From: Streptomyces pilosus
GTDB taxonomy: Bacteria; Actinomycetota; Actinomycetes; Streptomycetales; Streptomycetaceae
Assembly (NCBI RefSeq): GCF_014649835.1
Contig: NZ_BMTU01000001.1
Span: forward strand, 682,001-746,000
Direction of reading: 5' to 3'
DNA length: 64,000 bases
Positions within the stretch are counted from its first letter, which is position 1, and each line of letters begins with the position of its first letter. The notes under the pieces are model-generated. The model ran no database searches and had not been told where the DNA came from. It worked only from the letters and a program-made list of their open reading frames with translations. Of this stretch, positions 1 to 8,567 are shown piece after piece. The position numbers and the translations under genes were made by a program.

Positions 1-952
1 CGGCGTGGGTGGCCTGCTCACCGAAGACGGGCGGCAGCGGGGTCGCCCCGTACTCGACCTTCGCGGTGTCGAAGACCGGCACCGACCAGTTGCCCTCCCA
101 GGCGAAGGGGGCGCCATTGACGAACTGTTCGGCGCCCGCGCCGCCGCCGAAGTTCGGGTTGGCGTACCCGTCGGTGATGTGGCGGCGCAGGAACTCCAGG
201 ACCTGGGTGGCCTTGTCGGTGTCGAAGGTGACCTCGGTGTGGGCGTCGTCGAACCAGGTGCCGCCGAGCTGGGTGTAGAAGGCGACGAAGAACCACCACT
301 GGAAGTTCTGGTCGTTGAGCCACAGGCCGATGGTCTGCAGCCCCTTCCCGGTGGCCTTCTTGGCCTCCTTCAGTACGTCGAACCACTGGTCGGCCGACGT
401 CACCCGGACCATCCGGCCGTCGGCGCCGAGCAGGCCGGCCTTCTTCAGTACGTCCTTGCGGTAGTAGCAGAGCTGGACGTGGATATCGAGCGGGAGGGCG
501 TAGAGCTTGCCGTCGATGACGGCGCGTTTCCACAGCTCGGGGTTGAAGTCGGCTTCCCTCACGCCGTACTTGGCGAGCAGCTCCATGTCCCAGGGGTCGA
601 GGAGACGGCCGGGCGAGAAGCCGGTGACACGGCCCAGGTGCATGACACCGAGGTCGGGTGCGCGGTTGCCCGCGGCGGCCATGGCGAGCTTGGTGTAGAA
701 GGGACTGCCCCACTGGAGGGTGGAGTCCTTCACCTCGATGCCGGGGTGCTCCGCGCGGAAGGAGTCCAGCATCGCGATCATGTTGTACCCGTCACCGCCG
801 CTGAAGAGGTTCCAGTAGCGCACGCGGGTGTCCGCGCCGGAGGCGAGCGCATCGGCCCCCGTTCCGAGCGCCGCGAAGCCGAAGCTTCCGGCGACCGTCA
901 ACCCGCCTAATCCGGCGAGGAGTTGCCTGCGGTTCAGGCCAGGTCGTCCCAT
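1..952 (-). CDS. Extracellular solute-binding protein of a sugar ABC transporter (partial, C-terminus beyond base 1)
   Basis: Family 1 periplasmic/extracellular sugar-binding protein, expected to capture an oligosaccharide and hand it to an ABC permease. The N-terminus reads MGRPGLNRRQLLAGLGG, a twin-arginine-like signal with a hydrophobic stretch and no lipobox cysteine, so export by Tat is inferred. The mature part opens with RVRYWNLFSGGDG and contains features usual for this family (a FxxxxPGIEV-type segment, WGSPFYTKLAMAAAG). The 3' end lies outside the window. An in-frame ATG at 964 is an alternative start; neither has a strong ribosome site. Codon 15 (908-910) is TTA, which in Streptomyces needs the bldA tRNA. 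Permease genes are not in the window and would lie to the left. Confidence 0.85.
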   Translation of the reverse strand, partial: MGRPGLNRRQLLAGLGGLTVAGSFGFAALGTGADALASGADTRVRYWNLFSGGDGYNMIAMLDSFRAEHPGIEVKDSTLQWGSPFYTKLAMAAAGNRAPDLGVMHLGRVTGFSPGRLLDPWDMELLAKYGVREADFNPELWKRAVIDGKLYALPLDIHVQLCYYRKDVLKKAGLLGADGRMVRVTSADQWFDVLKEAKKATGKGLQTIGLWLNDQNFQWWFFVAFYTQLGGTWFDDAHTEVTFDTDKATQVLEFLRRHITDGYANPNFGGGAGAEQFVNGAPFAWEGNWSVPVFDTAKVEYGATPLPPVFGEQATHA

Positions 953-1006
953 GCCGTGCCCCATCTGCTCATGGATCGTGCCAACCCATTCACTCGACCC
1001 TTGGCG

Positions 1007-1020
1007 TTCGATATCTCGAA
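1007..1020. promoter_or_regulatory. Candidate operator (TTCGATATCTCGAA) upstream of the solute-binding protein
   Basis: A near-perfect 14-bp palindrome, TTCGATATCTCGAA, lies 55-68 bp upstream of the solute-binding protein start, in the divergent gap. A second element with the same core, AACTTCGAAC, sits at 1031-1040. The reverse complement of the first matches 11 of 14 positions of a sequence at 8554-8567 in front of the IclR-family gene, so the two may be bound by the same regulator. This is inference from sequence similarity only. Confidence 0.4.
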
Positions 1021-1206
1021 TGGCGCTCGTAACTTCGAACGGGACCGTAGGTGTGATGCGCCAACGCGTCAATGGTTCGGACAAGAACTCCGGCAAGAAC
1101 CCGCGGCGGGACGGCCCGCGCCCGCGCATCGCATGACGCGGGCACTCCCGGCCGCGTAGGCTCGAACGACCCTGTGTGCGGCGGCAGATGAGAGTGAGGG
1201 GACACG

Positions 1207-2436
1207 ATGGGGTTCGCGGACGCGGCCATGGGCCCCGCCTCGTCCCTCAGCGCCTTCTACACGTCCTTCTGGTGGATCCCGGCCGGCGTGCTGGCCGCCG
1301 CCCTGGCGATCAAACTGCCGACGATCATCCGGCTGTGGACGGACCCGCTGCTGCGCGCGGTCGGCGGACTGCTGCTGCTCGCCTGCGCCGTGTTCGTGTT
1401 CGTCGCCCCGTCGACCATCGCCCGGGTCAACCGGGTCACCGGCGTGCCGAACATCTCCGCACCCCTGGTCTACTCACTGCTGACCGCCTTCTGCGCGTCC
1501 TGCCTGCTGCTGATCATCGCCTGGCGCGACGGACTGCCCGAGCACTCCCCCTCCACCCGCCGCGCCACCCGCTGGGTCGTCTCCGTCTACGGGGGCGTCA
1601 TCGCCGCGCTGTGGGTGCTGTTCGCCCTCGCCGACGTGCCGGTGGAGCGGACCCGCGACCTGGACACCTACTACGCCAACACGCCGTTCATGCGCGAGGA
1701 GATCCTGCTGTACCTCCTCGCGCACACCACCGCCGTCCTCATCACCTCGAAGCTGATCTGGAACTGGATCCGCACCGAGGGACTCGACGCCTGGCTGCGC
1801 TGGGGACTGAAGTTCCTGGGCATCGGCTACGCGCTGAACCTCGCCTTCGACGCCGCCAAACTCACCGCCGTGGGGGCCCGCTGGAGCGGCAACGACCTGG
1901 ACTGGCTGAGCCTGCACGTGGCCCCGGCCCTGGCCTGCCTGTCGGCCGTGTCGATCGCGGTCGGCTTCATCCTGCCGCACGCCGGCCAGTACCTGCACGA
2001 GCGCTGGCGGATCCGGGTGGCCCACCGCCGGCTGCGGCCGCTGTACCTGCTGATGCGCACCGCGCACGGCTCCGGCCTGCCGCTCGTGCTGCGCGCCGGA
2101 GCCGAACTGCGGCTGACCCGGCGGGAGACGTTCATCCGCGACGTGCTGCTGCCCCTCGCCCGGCGCACCGACGAACGGCTGCGCGAGCGCTCCTACCGGG
2201 CCGCCCTCGGCCTGGGCCTGACGCCGGAGCGGGCCAGGGCGGTCGCCGCGGCCGTGGTGATCCTCGACGCGGTGGACGCCGGGGCCGGCCGGGACGAGGG
2301 CGGCCACGAGGCCGACACCACCGAGCTGCTCCGCGAGATCGGGGCGGTCTCCCGCGCCCTGCGCCACCCCGACCTCGTCCGGGAGGTCCGCGCCCGCGCC
2401 CTGGCACCCGGGGACACCGTGGCGGTCACCGAGTGA
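1207..2436 (+). CDS. MAB_1171c family membrane protein (copy A)
   Basis: Integral membrane protein of 409 residues, about seven transmembrane helices within residues 19-260 followed by a soluble C-terminal half of about 150 residues. It shares with the two copies at 3043 and 4256 the motifs VNRVTGVPN..APL.Y (after helix 2) and RDLDTYYANTPFM..E.LLYLLAH (before and in helix 5). These identify the family that databases call MAB_1171c putative transporter (DUF6545 C-terminal region); the transport function is not established. A good ribosome site (GAGGGG) precedes the ATG. It leads a five-gene block with an HEXXH protein and a flavoprotein. Confidence 0.8.
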   Translation: MGFADAAMGPASSLSAFYTSFWWIPAGVLAAALAIKLPTIIRLWTDPLLRAVGGLLLLACAVFVFVAPSTIARVNRVTGVPNISAPLVYSLLTAFCASCLLLIIAWRDGLPEHSPSTRRATRWVVSVYGGVIAALWVLFALADVPVERTRDLDTYYANTPFMREEILLYLLAHTTAVLITSKLIWNWIRTEGLDAWLRWGLKFLGIGYALNLAFDAAKLTAVGARWSGNDLDWLSLHVAPALACLSAVSIAVGFILPHAGQYLHERWRIRVAHRRLRPLYLLMRTAHGSGLPLVLRAGAELRLTRRETFIRDVLLPLARRTDERLRERSYRAALGLGLTPERARAVAAAVVILDAVDAGAGRDEGGHEADTTELLREIGAVSRALRHPDLVREVRARALAPGDTVAVTE

Positions 2437-2474
2437 CCGTGCCGCACGGGGAACTGGCCGGGACGGCACCCGTC

Positions 2475-2480
2475 TTGACA
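2475..2480 (+). promoter_or_regulatory. Consensus -35-like TTGACA before the HEXXH gene
   Basis: The 91-bp gap between copy A and the HEXXH gene contains TTGACA followed by an unusually AT-rich run (TATTGCACAGG). No convincing -10 TANNNT lies 16-19 bp downstream, so this is only a possible internal promoter or operator. Confidence 0.25.
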
Positions 2481-2527
2481 TATTGCACAGGTGACCGAGC
2501 GACGGCCGGCGGAACGAGGAGACAGCG

Positions 2528-3046
2528 GTGCGTACCAGGAAGGAGATGCGTCGTCTCGCTGACGCCCTCATCGACCCCATCGACGTGGCGGTGCCGGCCG
2601 ACCCCGACGTGCTGTTCGACGCGCTGGTCGCCTCCGTCAGCGCCTGGCGGGGACGCGAAGTCGTCGTCCACCGGGCCGCGTTCCCGCCCCGGACCGCGAG
2701 CGGCCTGTGGCTGGAGCGGGAGGGCCACGACGACGTGGTGGTGGACGAGCGGGCCGCCGTGTGGCACCAGATCGTGATCTTCTGCCACGAGGTGTGGCAC
2801 ATGAACCGCCGGGAGGCCGACCGCGAGGCGGGTGCGCATCCGGGGCCCGTCGCCGCGCGCACCGACTTCAGCCTGGCGGAGGAGCAGGAGGCCGACCGCT
2901 TCGGCATGCTGATGGGCCGGCGGCTGCGCACCTGGCTGGAGACCCCCACCGGGCCGGGAGAGACCCCCCGGGCCGGCGACGGGGACCCGGAGGACCTCGC
3001 CGGACGCATCGGGGCCGCGCTCAACTACCGCGGGACCAAGAGATGA
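2528..3046 (+). CDS. ImmA/IrrE-like putative zinc metallopeptidase (toxin-like protein)
   Basis: Soluble 172-residue protein with the gluzincin motif HEVWH (in FCHEVWHMNRREAD) and a downstream acidic segment EEQEADRFGM that could supply the third ligand, the arrangement seen in ImmA/IrrE-type proteins. Streptomyces relatives are often labelled toxin components, but no partner antitoxin with a helix-turn-helix is encoded next to it. The GTG start is chosen because GAGGAGA precedes it at good spacing. Its stop overlaps the start of the next MAB_1171c-family gene (ATGA), so the two are translationally coupled. The proteolytic role and target are unknown. Confidence 0.7.
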   Translation: MRTRKEMRRLADALIDPIDVAVPADPDVLFDALVASVSAWRGREVVVHRAAFPPRTASGLWLEREGHDDVVVDERAAVWHQIVIFCHEVWHMNRREADREAGAHPGPVAARTDFSLAEEQEADRFGMLMGRRLRTWLETPTGPGETPRAGDGDPEDLAGRIGAALNYRGTKR

Positions 3047-4224
3047 GCGGCCTGATCAACTACGTCAGCTGCGGGGTGCTGTGGCTCGGGCTGCTGGTGA
3101 AGGCACCCGATCTGCTGCGGCACCGGCGCGACCCGTACCTGCGGGCGATCTGCGCGGTGCTGGGCCTGGCGGGGCTGTGCTTCTTCCTCGGGGCGCCGCC
3201 GACGGTCGGCGCCGTCAACCGGCTCGGCGGCGTGCCGAACCTGGCCGCCCCCCTCACCTACGCGGCGATCACCGGGTACTGCGCCGCCTCCCAGGTCCTG
3301 ATCGTGCACTGGCGCGGAGGGCCCCGGGTCCGCCGCACCGCCCGCCGCTGGGTGCTCGCCTACGCCCTCGTCGTCCTCGGCATCGCGGTGACGTTCGCCC
3401 TCGGGGACGCGCCGGTGGAGCGCCGTACCGACCTGGACACCTACTACGCGACGACGCCGTTCATCGCACAGATGATCCTGCTGTACCTGCTGGCGCACCT
3501 CACCACCGTCACCGTCACCACGGTGTCCGCGCTGCGCTGGGCGCGCCGGGTGCGGGGCGGGCTGCGGGCGGGGCTGGTGCTGCTCGCCACGGGCGCGCTG
3601 TGCGGGGCCGGTTACAGCGTGACCAAGCTGATCGCGGTGGGCGCCAACTGGTCCGGCCGGGACTGGTCGGCGCTCGGCACGACCGTCTCCCCGGCCGCCG
3701 CGGGACTGGGCGCCCTGCTGACGGTCGTCGGGGTGCTGGTGCCGCTGGTGGCGCCCCGGGCCGACGAGTGGCGGCGGGCCCGGCGGACGTACGCGCGGCT
3801 CGCGCCGCTGGAGCGGGCACTGGACGAACTGCTCACCCGCCGGGCGCTGCGGCTGCCCCGTCCCCGGCTCGCCTCTCCCACCACCCGTCTGATGTGGCGC
3901 CGCACCAGCATCCACAACGCGCTCGGCCACCTCGACGCCTGGTTCGACCGGGAGGTGTACGACCGGACCCTCGCCGGTGTGCTGGCGGCGACCGGGGACC
4001 CGGAGCGGGCGGAGGCCGCCGCCTGGGCCGCGGTGATCACCACCGCGGCGCTGCGGGAGGCGGACCCGGCGGAGCCCCTCCCCGCCGGCGGCGGCGCCCG
4101 GCTCCCCGGCCGGGTGCCGGACCCGGCCGTGCTCGACCGGATCGCCGACGTGCTGGCCGGGACCACCCCCGTGCCGCCCGCCCCCGCCGTCGCGAGCGGT
4201 ACGACGACGGCGGGGACGGCGTGA
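3043..4224 (+). CDS. MAB_1171c family membrane protein (copy B)
   Basis: Second paralogue, 393 residues, about seven helices then a soluble tail. Motifs VNRLGGVPNLAAPLTY, DLDTYYATTPFIAQMILLYL and VGANWSGRDW align with copies A and C; the tail contains RLMWRRTSIHNALGHLDAWF, also shared with copy C. It begins inside the stop codon of the HEXXH gene (ATGA overlap). Three diverged paralogues in one operon suggest a multi-subunit membrane assembly or sensors with different inputs; that is inference. Confidence 0.8.
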   Translation: MSGLINYVSCGVLWLGLLVKAPDLLRHRRDPYLRAICAVLGLAGLCFFLGAPPTVGAVNRLGGVPNLAAPLTYAAITGYCAASQVLIVHWRGGPRVRRTARRWVLAYALVVLGIAVTFALGDAPVERRTDLDTYYATTPFIAQMILLYLLAHLTTVTVTTVSALRWARRVRGGLRAGLVLLATGALCGAGYSVTKLIAVGANWSGRDWSALGTTVSPAAAGLGALLTVVGVLVPLVAPRADEWRRARRTYARLAPLERALDELLTRRALRLPRPRLASPTTRLMWRRTSIHNALGHLDAWFDREVYDRTLAGVLAATGDPERAEAAAWAAVITTAALREADPAEPLPAGGGARLPGRVPDPAVLDRIADVLAGTTPVPPAPAVASGTTTAGTA

Positions 4225-4255
4225 ACCGGCACCCGGCGGAGAGGAGCCGGCCGGC

Positions 4256-5455
4256 ATGAGCCTCGTCGTGTACCTGGCGGCCTTCGTCTTCGGGATGACC
4301 CCCGTGCTGCTGTTCCGCCGCCCGCGCAGAGCCCTGCGCAACCCGCTGACCGTCTCCACCTGCGCGGCGATCGTCCTCGGCGCGCTGGTCTTCGTCTGCG
4401 CCGCCCCGGCCACCCTGGCCACCGTCAACGAGCTGACCGGCGTCCCCAACTTCGGTGCCCCGCTGACCTACAGCGTCCTGTGCGCGTACAGCTGCGCGGT
4501 GCTGGTGCTGCTGATCAACTGGCGCGGCGGGTCCCGCGAGCTGGTGCGGCGCCGGGTGCTGCGCACCGTCACCGCCTACGGCCTGCTGATGACCGCCATC
4601 GTGGTGCTGTTCCTGCTCGCCGAGGCGGACACCGAGCGGCTGCGGGACCTGGACACCTACTACGCCAACACACCGTTCATGCGGGAGATGATCCTGCTGT
4701 ACCTGCTCGGGCACAGCGCGGCGATGCTGGTGATGTGCGCGGTCTGCGTGAAGTGGGGGCGCGAGGTCGGCGGCCCGCTGCGCACCGGGCTGCGGCTGAT
4801 CCTGGTGGGCGCGCTGCTGGACCTGGTGGGCTTCCAGGTGGCCAAGTACACGGCGATCGTGGCCCGCTGGAACGGGCACGACCTCGACTTCCTGTCCACC
4901 ACGCTCGCCCCGCCGATGGCCTCGCTGGCCGCGCTGCTGTGCTCGGCGGGGTACCTGCTGCCGTCGGTGGCCGCCCAGCGGCGGGCGTGGACCGACCACC
5001 GGCGACTGGCCCCGCTGTGGTCCCTGGTGCGGTCGGTGTCCACCGCTCCGAAACCCCCCACCGCGTGGTGGGAGCTGCCCCGGGCCCGGCTGCAGTGGCG
5101 CGAGGTGTCGATCCACGACGCGCTGCTCGCGCTGGCGCCGTACTTCGACCACACGGTCCGCGAGCGGGCGCGGGACGCCGCCCTGCGCGCCGGCCGCTCC
5201 CCGCACGGGGCGCGGCTGACCGCGGAGGCGGCCATGGTCGCCGACGCGGCGCGGCGGGCCGCCGCCGGCGAGGAACCCCCCGAGAGCGCCGGCACCTACC
5301 GGCTGCACGCCACCGAGGTCCTGGGCACCGGCGGGCTGGTCGAACTGGCCCAGGCGCTGCACCGGTCGTCCGCCCCGGACGCCACACCCGACGGCGCGGT
5401 GCCGTCTCCCCTTCCTGGAACCCTGACCGAACCCGAGGAGCCCCATGTCGCGTAG
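4256..5455 (+). CDS. MAB_1171c family membrane protein (copy C)
   Basis: Third paralogue, 399 residues, with the same topology. It carries VNELTGVPNFGAPLTY, RLRDLDTYYANTPFMREM and ARWNGHDLDFLSTTLAPP. Copies A and C are more alike at the DLDTYYANTPFM motif than either is to B. GAGGAG precedes the ATG by about ten bases. Its 3' end overlaps the oxidoreductase start by 11 bases, so a single transcript from 1207 to 6860 is likely. Confidence 0.8.
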   Translation: MSLVVYLAAFVFGMTPVLLFRRPRRALRNPLTVSTCAAIVLGALVFVCAAPATLATVNELTGVPNFGAPLTYSVLCAYSCAVLVLLINWRGGSRELVRRRVLRTVTAYGLLMTAIVVLFLLAEADTERLRDLDTYYANTPFMREMILLYLLGHSAAMLVMCAVCVKWGREVGGPLRTGLRLILVGALLDLVGFQVAKYTAIVARWNGHDLDFLSTTLAPPMASLAALLCSAGYLLPSVAAQRRAWTDHRRLAPLWSLVRSVSTAPKPPTAWWELPRARLQWREVSIHDALLALAPYFDHTVRERARDAALRAGRSPHGARLTAEAAMVADAARRAAAGEEPPESAGTYRLHATEVLGTGGLVELAQALHRSSAPDATPDGAVPSPLPGTLTEPEEPHVA

Positions 5456-6860
5456 AGCTGTCGTCATCGGTGCCGGTCTGGCCGGCATGCTGGCCGCGGC
5501 CGTCCTGTCCGCCGCGGGGGCGGACGAGGTGGTCGTGCTGGACCGGGACGAGCTGCCCGAGGGCCCGGACCACCGCAAGGGGCTGCCGCAGGGGCGGCAC
5601 GCGCACCTGCTGATGCCGGGCGGCATGGAGGCCATGGAGGAACTGCTGCCGGGCGCGCACCTGCGCAAGCGGCTGCTCGCCGCCGGGGCGCACGAGATAT
5701 CGCTCAGCTCGGGGATGCTCGCCCTCACGCCCGAGGGCTGGCTGCGGCGGTGGCGGCGCGAGGGCCCCGTCATGCTGACGTGCAGCCGGGCGCTGGTGGA
5801 CTGGGTGCTGCGGGAGACGGTCCGGGAGCAGACCCCGGTGGAGATACGCCGGGGGGCCGTGGTGGGGCTGACGGGTTCCGCGGGGCGGGTGCGCGGGGTA
5901 CGGATCGCGGCGCCCGGCGGGGACACGGACCTCGACGCGGACCTGGTGGTGGACGCGAGCGGGCGCGGGACGCGGGTGGTCAGCTGGCTGGACGGGCTCG
6001 GGCTGACCGGTGTGCGGGAGCAGGCCGTGGACTCGGGACTGGTCAACGCCTCGCGCGTGTACCGGGTGCCGGACGGGGCGGAACGTTTCCCGCTGACGAT
6101 CGTGCAGCCCAATCCGTACCTGCGGCGCCCGGGCCGGAGCGCGATGGTCATGCCCATCGAGGGGGGCCGCTGGCTGGTGAGCTGCGGCGGCTCCCGCGGG
6201 GGTGAACCGCCGGCCGACCCGGAGGGCTTCCTGCGGTACGCGCTCGCCCTGCCCGACCCGATCGTGGGGCGCCTGATCTCCGGTGCGGAGCCGCTGACGG
6301 ACGTCCACCTGAGCAGGTCCACCAGCAACGTACGGCGGTACCTGGAGGAACTGCCGCACTGGCCGGAGGGGTTCGTGGTACTGGGGGACGCCCTGGCCAC
6401 GTTCAACCCGGCCTACGGGCACGGGATGTCGGTGGCCGCGTTCGGCGCGCGGGTGCTCGGCCGTGAGCTGGGCCGTGAGCCGGGCCGCGGCGGTGGCCTC
6501 GGCTCGCCCGGTCTGGCGCGGCGGGTGGTGCGGGGCGCGGCGCGCGCGGCGGACGCCGCGTGGTCGATGGCCGTCAGCCAGGACGTGCTGTACCCGGAGG
6601 TGCGGGGCGGCCGGCCGTCCGCGGGGGGCCGGGTGCTGACGGGCTACACCCGCCGGATGATGCGGGCGGCCACGGGCTCGTACCCGGCGGCCTCGGCGAT
6701 CTGGGACGTCACCAGCCTGCTGGCGCCGCCGACACGGATGTTCCGGCCGGGTGCCGTGCTGGCCGCCGCCGCGGGGTCGCCGCTGCCGCCGTCCGTCTCC
6801 CCGCCGCTGACGGCCGCGGAGCGGGAGGTGCTGCGCTCGCTGGACCGTACGGGGATGTGA
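5445..6860 (+). CDS. FAD-dependent oxidoreductase (PHBH/geranylgeranyl-reductase-like)
   Basis: Flavoprotein of 471 residues. The N-terminus has the Rossmann motif VVIGAGLAGMLAA and an acidic end of strand 2 (VVVLDRDE). A second FAD contact, VVLGDALATFNPAYGHGM, matches the GD-x-P-x-G-x-GM box of aromatic-hydroxylase and geranylgeranyl-reductase type enzymes. GAGGAG lies six bases before the ATG, and the gene overlaps copy C by 11 bases. The substrate cannot be read from sequence; its place at the end of the MAB_1171c operon suggests it modifies a lipid or small molecule connected to those membrane proteins (inference). Confidence 0.8.
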   Translation: MSRRAVVIGAGLAGMLAAAVLSAAGADEVVVLDRDELPEGPDHRKGLPQGRHAHLLMPGGMEAMEELLPGAHLRKRLLAAGAHEISLSSGMLALTPEGWLRRWRREGPVMLTCSRALVDWVLRETVREQTPVEIRRGAVVGLTGSAGRVRGVRIAAPGGDTDLDADLVVDASGRGTRVVSWLDGLGLTGVREQAVDSGLVNASRVYRVPDGAERFPLTIVQPNPYLRRPGRSAMVMPIEGGRWLVSCGGSRGGEPPADPEGFLRYALALPDPIVGRLISGAEPLTDVHLSRSTSNVRRYLEELPHWPEGFVVLGDALATFNPAYGHGMSVAAFGARVLGRELGREPGRGGGLGSPGLARRVVRGAARAADAAWSMAVSQDVLYPEVRGGRPSAGGRVLTGYTRRMMRAATGSYPAASAIWDVTSLLAPPTRMFRPGAVLAAAAGSPLPPSVSPPLTAAEREVLRSLDRTGM

Positions 6861-6887
6861 CCGCCGGAGGGTTCTCGCCCCCGCTCC

Positions 6888-7742
6888 TCAGCCGGCGAAG
6901 GGGGGCTGGGGGAAGCCCTGGCCCGCGTCGGGGACCACCAGGAGGGAGCCCGCCAGCGGGTGCGGGGCGGTCAGCCCCACCCGGGCCGTGGTGATGTAGA
7001 GGTCGGTCAGCGAAGGCCCCCCGAAGGCACAGGCCGTCACCCGCGGCACGGGCAGCCGGATCTCCCGGTCCAGCTCCCCGGACGGGGTGTAGCGGCGGAC
7101 CGCGCTTCCGTCCCACAGCGCGACCCAGACACACCCGTCCGCGTCCACGCACAGCCCGTCCGGGAAGCCCGCGCCGTGCTCGACGGCGACGACCGAACGC
7201 CGGTTGCCGATGCGGCCGTCCGCCTCGCCCACGTCGAAGACGTCGAGGCGGCGGGTCGGTGAGTCGACGTAGTACATCAGCCGCCCGTCGGGGCTCCAGC
7301 CGGTGCCGTTGCTCACCGCCACGTCGTCCAGGAGCACCTTGACCGTCCCGTCGCCGGAGACCCGGGAGAGGGTGCCGCCGCACGGGGCCTCGTCGTAGCG
7401 CATGGTGCCCGCGAAGAGGCTGCCGTCGGGGGCGACCGCGGCGTCGTTGCCGCGGCGGCCGGGGACGGGCTCGCGGTGCAGCCAGCGGAAGGTGCCGTCG
7501 GGCTCGGTCAGGCCGATGCCGTCCCGCAGGTTGAGGACGAGGCCGCCGCCCGCTCGGGGCTTCACCGCGCCCACGTGCTGCTCGGTGCGGCGCACCGTGC
7601 GCCGGCCGGTGGCGGGGTCGTAGGTGTGGACGCGGGAGCCGAGGATGTCGATCCACAGCAGGCGTTCCGCGGCCGGGTCCCAGGTGGGACCCTCGCCGAG
7701 GGCCGCCTCCGCGCGGACCGCCACGTCGAAGGTGCTCGTCAT
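6888..7742 (-). CDS. SMP-30/gluconolactonase/LRE family protein
   Basis: Six-bladed beta-propeller metal-dependent lactonase of 284 residues. Expected metal ligands are visible: the Glu in LGEGPTWD near residue 18, the Asn in VSNGTGWSPDG and the Asp in FPDGLCVDADG. Such enzymes open sugar-acid lactones in catabolism of aldonic acids. The ATG overlaps the stop of the IclR gene (ATGA at 7739-7742), so regulator and enzyme form a two-gene operon and the regulator probably senses a substrate of the pathway. Confidence 0.88.
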   Translation of the reverse strand: MTSTFDVAVRAEAALGEGPTWDPAAERLLWIDILGSRVHTYDPATGRRTVRRTEQHVGAVKPRAGGGLVLNLRDGIGLTEPDGTFRWLHREPVPGRRGNDAAVAPDGSLFAGTMRYDEAPCGGTLSRVSGDGTVKVLLDDVAVSNGTGWSPDGRLMYYVDSPTRRLDVFDVGEADGRIGNRRSVVAVEHGAGFPDGLCVDADGCVWVALWDGSAVRRYTPSGELDREIRLPVPRVTACAFGGPSLTDLYITTARVGLTAPHPLAGSLLVVPDAGQGFPQPPFAG

Positions 7743-8512
7743 GCCGCGCTCCTGTGGCCCAGCCGCTCGGACAGTTCGGCGGCGCCCTCGACGGCGAGCC
7801 GTTCCAGCTCGCCCAGCCGCTCGTCGCTCCAGCGGATCATCGGTACGGAGATGGACAGGGCGGCCACCACCTGTCCCGTGCGGTCGCGCACCGGCGCGGC
7901 GACGCAGGAGACGTCCGGGTTGGACTCGCGGCTCTCCACGGCGACGCCCCGGGCACGGATCCCGGCGAGGGTCTCGCGCAGGGCGGCCGGGTCGGTGATG
8001 CTGTTGGGGGTCATCGCGGCCAGCTCGGCGTCGTCGGGCAGGCGCGCGGCGATCTCCTGTTCGGGAAGGGAGGCCAGCAGCATCTTGCCGACGGAGGTGC
8101 AGTGGGCGGGCAGTCTGCGGCCGGCCGCCGACACCATCCGCACCGCGTGGGTGGAGTCGACCTTGGCGATGTAGATGACGTCGGTGTCCTCGAGTATCGC
8201 CACGTGCACCGTCTCGTCACAGGTCTCGGCGACGGAGCGGGCGACCTGCTGGCCCTCGGCGGCGAGGTCGAGGTGTTCGGCGTAGCGGGCGCCGAGCTGG
8301 TACGGGCGTACGCCGAGCCGGTAGCGTCCGGGCTGGCCGGCCACCGGGACGATGTACTTGCGGGCGGCGAGCGTGGTCACCAGCTCGTGGACGGTGGTGC
8401 GCGGCAGTTGGAGCCTGCGCACGATGTCCGGGGCGGAGAGCGTCCCGTCCCCGTCGAGGAAGAGCTCGAGAATGTCGAGAGCCCGGGTCACGGCTGGTAC
8501 GAGGCGTCCCAC
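7739..8512 (-). CDS. IclR family transcriptional regulator
   Basis: 257 residues. The N-terminal winged helix-turn-helix (VTRALDILELFLDGDG, then SAPDIVRRLQLPRTTVHELV) is followed by the effector-binding IclR domain, with the family segment HCTSVGKMLLASLPEQE and a C-terminal ISVPMIRW stretch. Co-transcribed with the SMP-30 lactonase gene, so likely a sugar-acid responsive repressor or activator of that gene. A candidate binding sequence lies 42-55 bp upstream of its start and resembles one in front of the solute-binding protein gene. Confidence 0.9.
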   Translation of the reverse strand: MGRLVPAVTRALDILELFLDGDGTLSAPDIVRRLQLPRTTVHELVTTLAARKYIVPVAGQPGRYRLGVRPYQLGARYAEHLDLAAEGQQVARSVAETCDETVHVAILEDTDVIYIAKVDSTHAVRMVSAAGRRLPAHCTSVGKMLLASLPEQEIAARLPDDAELAAMTPNSITDPAALRETLAGIRARGVAVESRESNPDVSCVAAPVRDRTGQVVAALSISVPMIRWSDERLGELERLAVEGAAELSERLGHRSAA

Positions 8513-8553
8513 GACCGGCCCCCTCCCTTGTGTGTCTCAGGCGCCTGCCCTCG

Positions 8554-8567
8554 TTCGAGATTTCAAC
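8554..8567. promoter_or_regulatory. Candidate IclR operator upstream of the IclR gene
   Basis: TTCGAGATTTCAAC lies 42-55 bp upstream of the IclR start. It matches 11 of 14 positions of the reverse complement of the palindrome at 1007-1020. Autoregulation through a site in this position is common for IclR proteins; direct binding is inferred. Confidence 0.4.

Noticed and set aside
5..910. Long plus-strand open frame opposite the sugar-binding protein
   Set aside because: It is an antisense shadow with low-complexity Gly/Val/Pro translation; the minus-strand frame has family motifs.
1474..3024. 516-codon minus-strand frame
   Set aside because: It crosses both the MAB_1171c copy A and HEXXH genes antisense, has Arg/Ser/Pro-rich composition and no domain; high GC produces such frames.
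2528..3046. Classical toxin-antitoxin module
   Set aside because: The HEXXH protein has no adjacent antitoxin or XRE regulator; the neighbours are membrane proteins, so the toxin label is not adopted.
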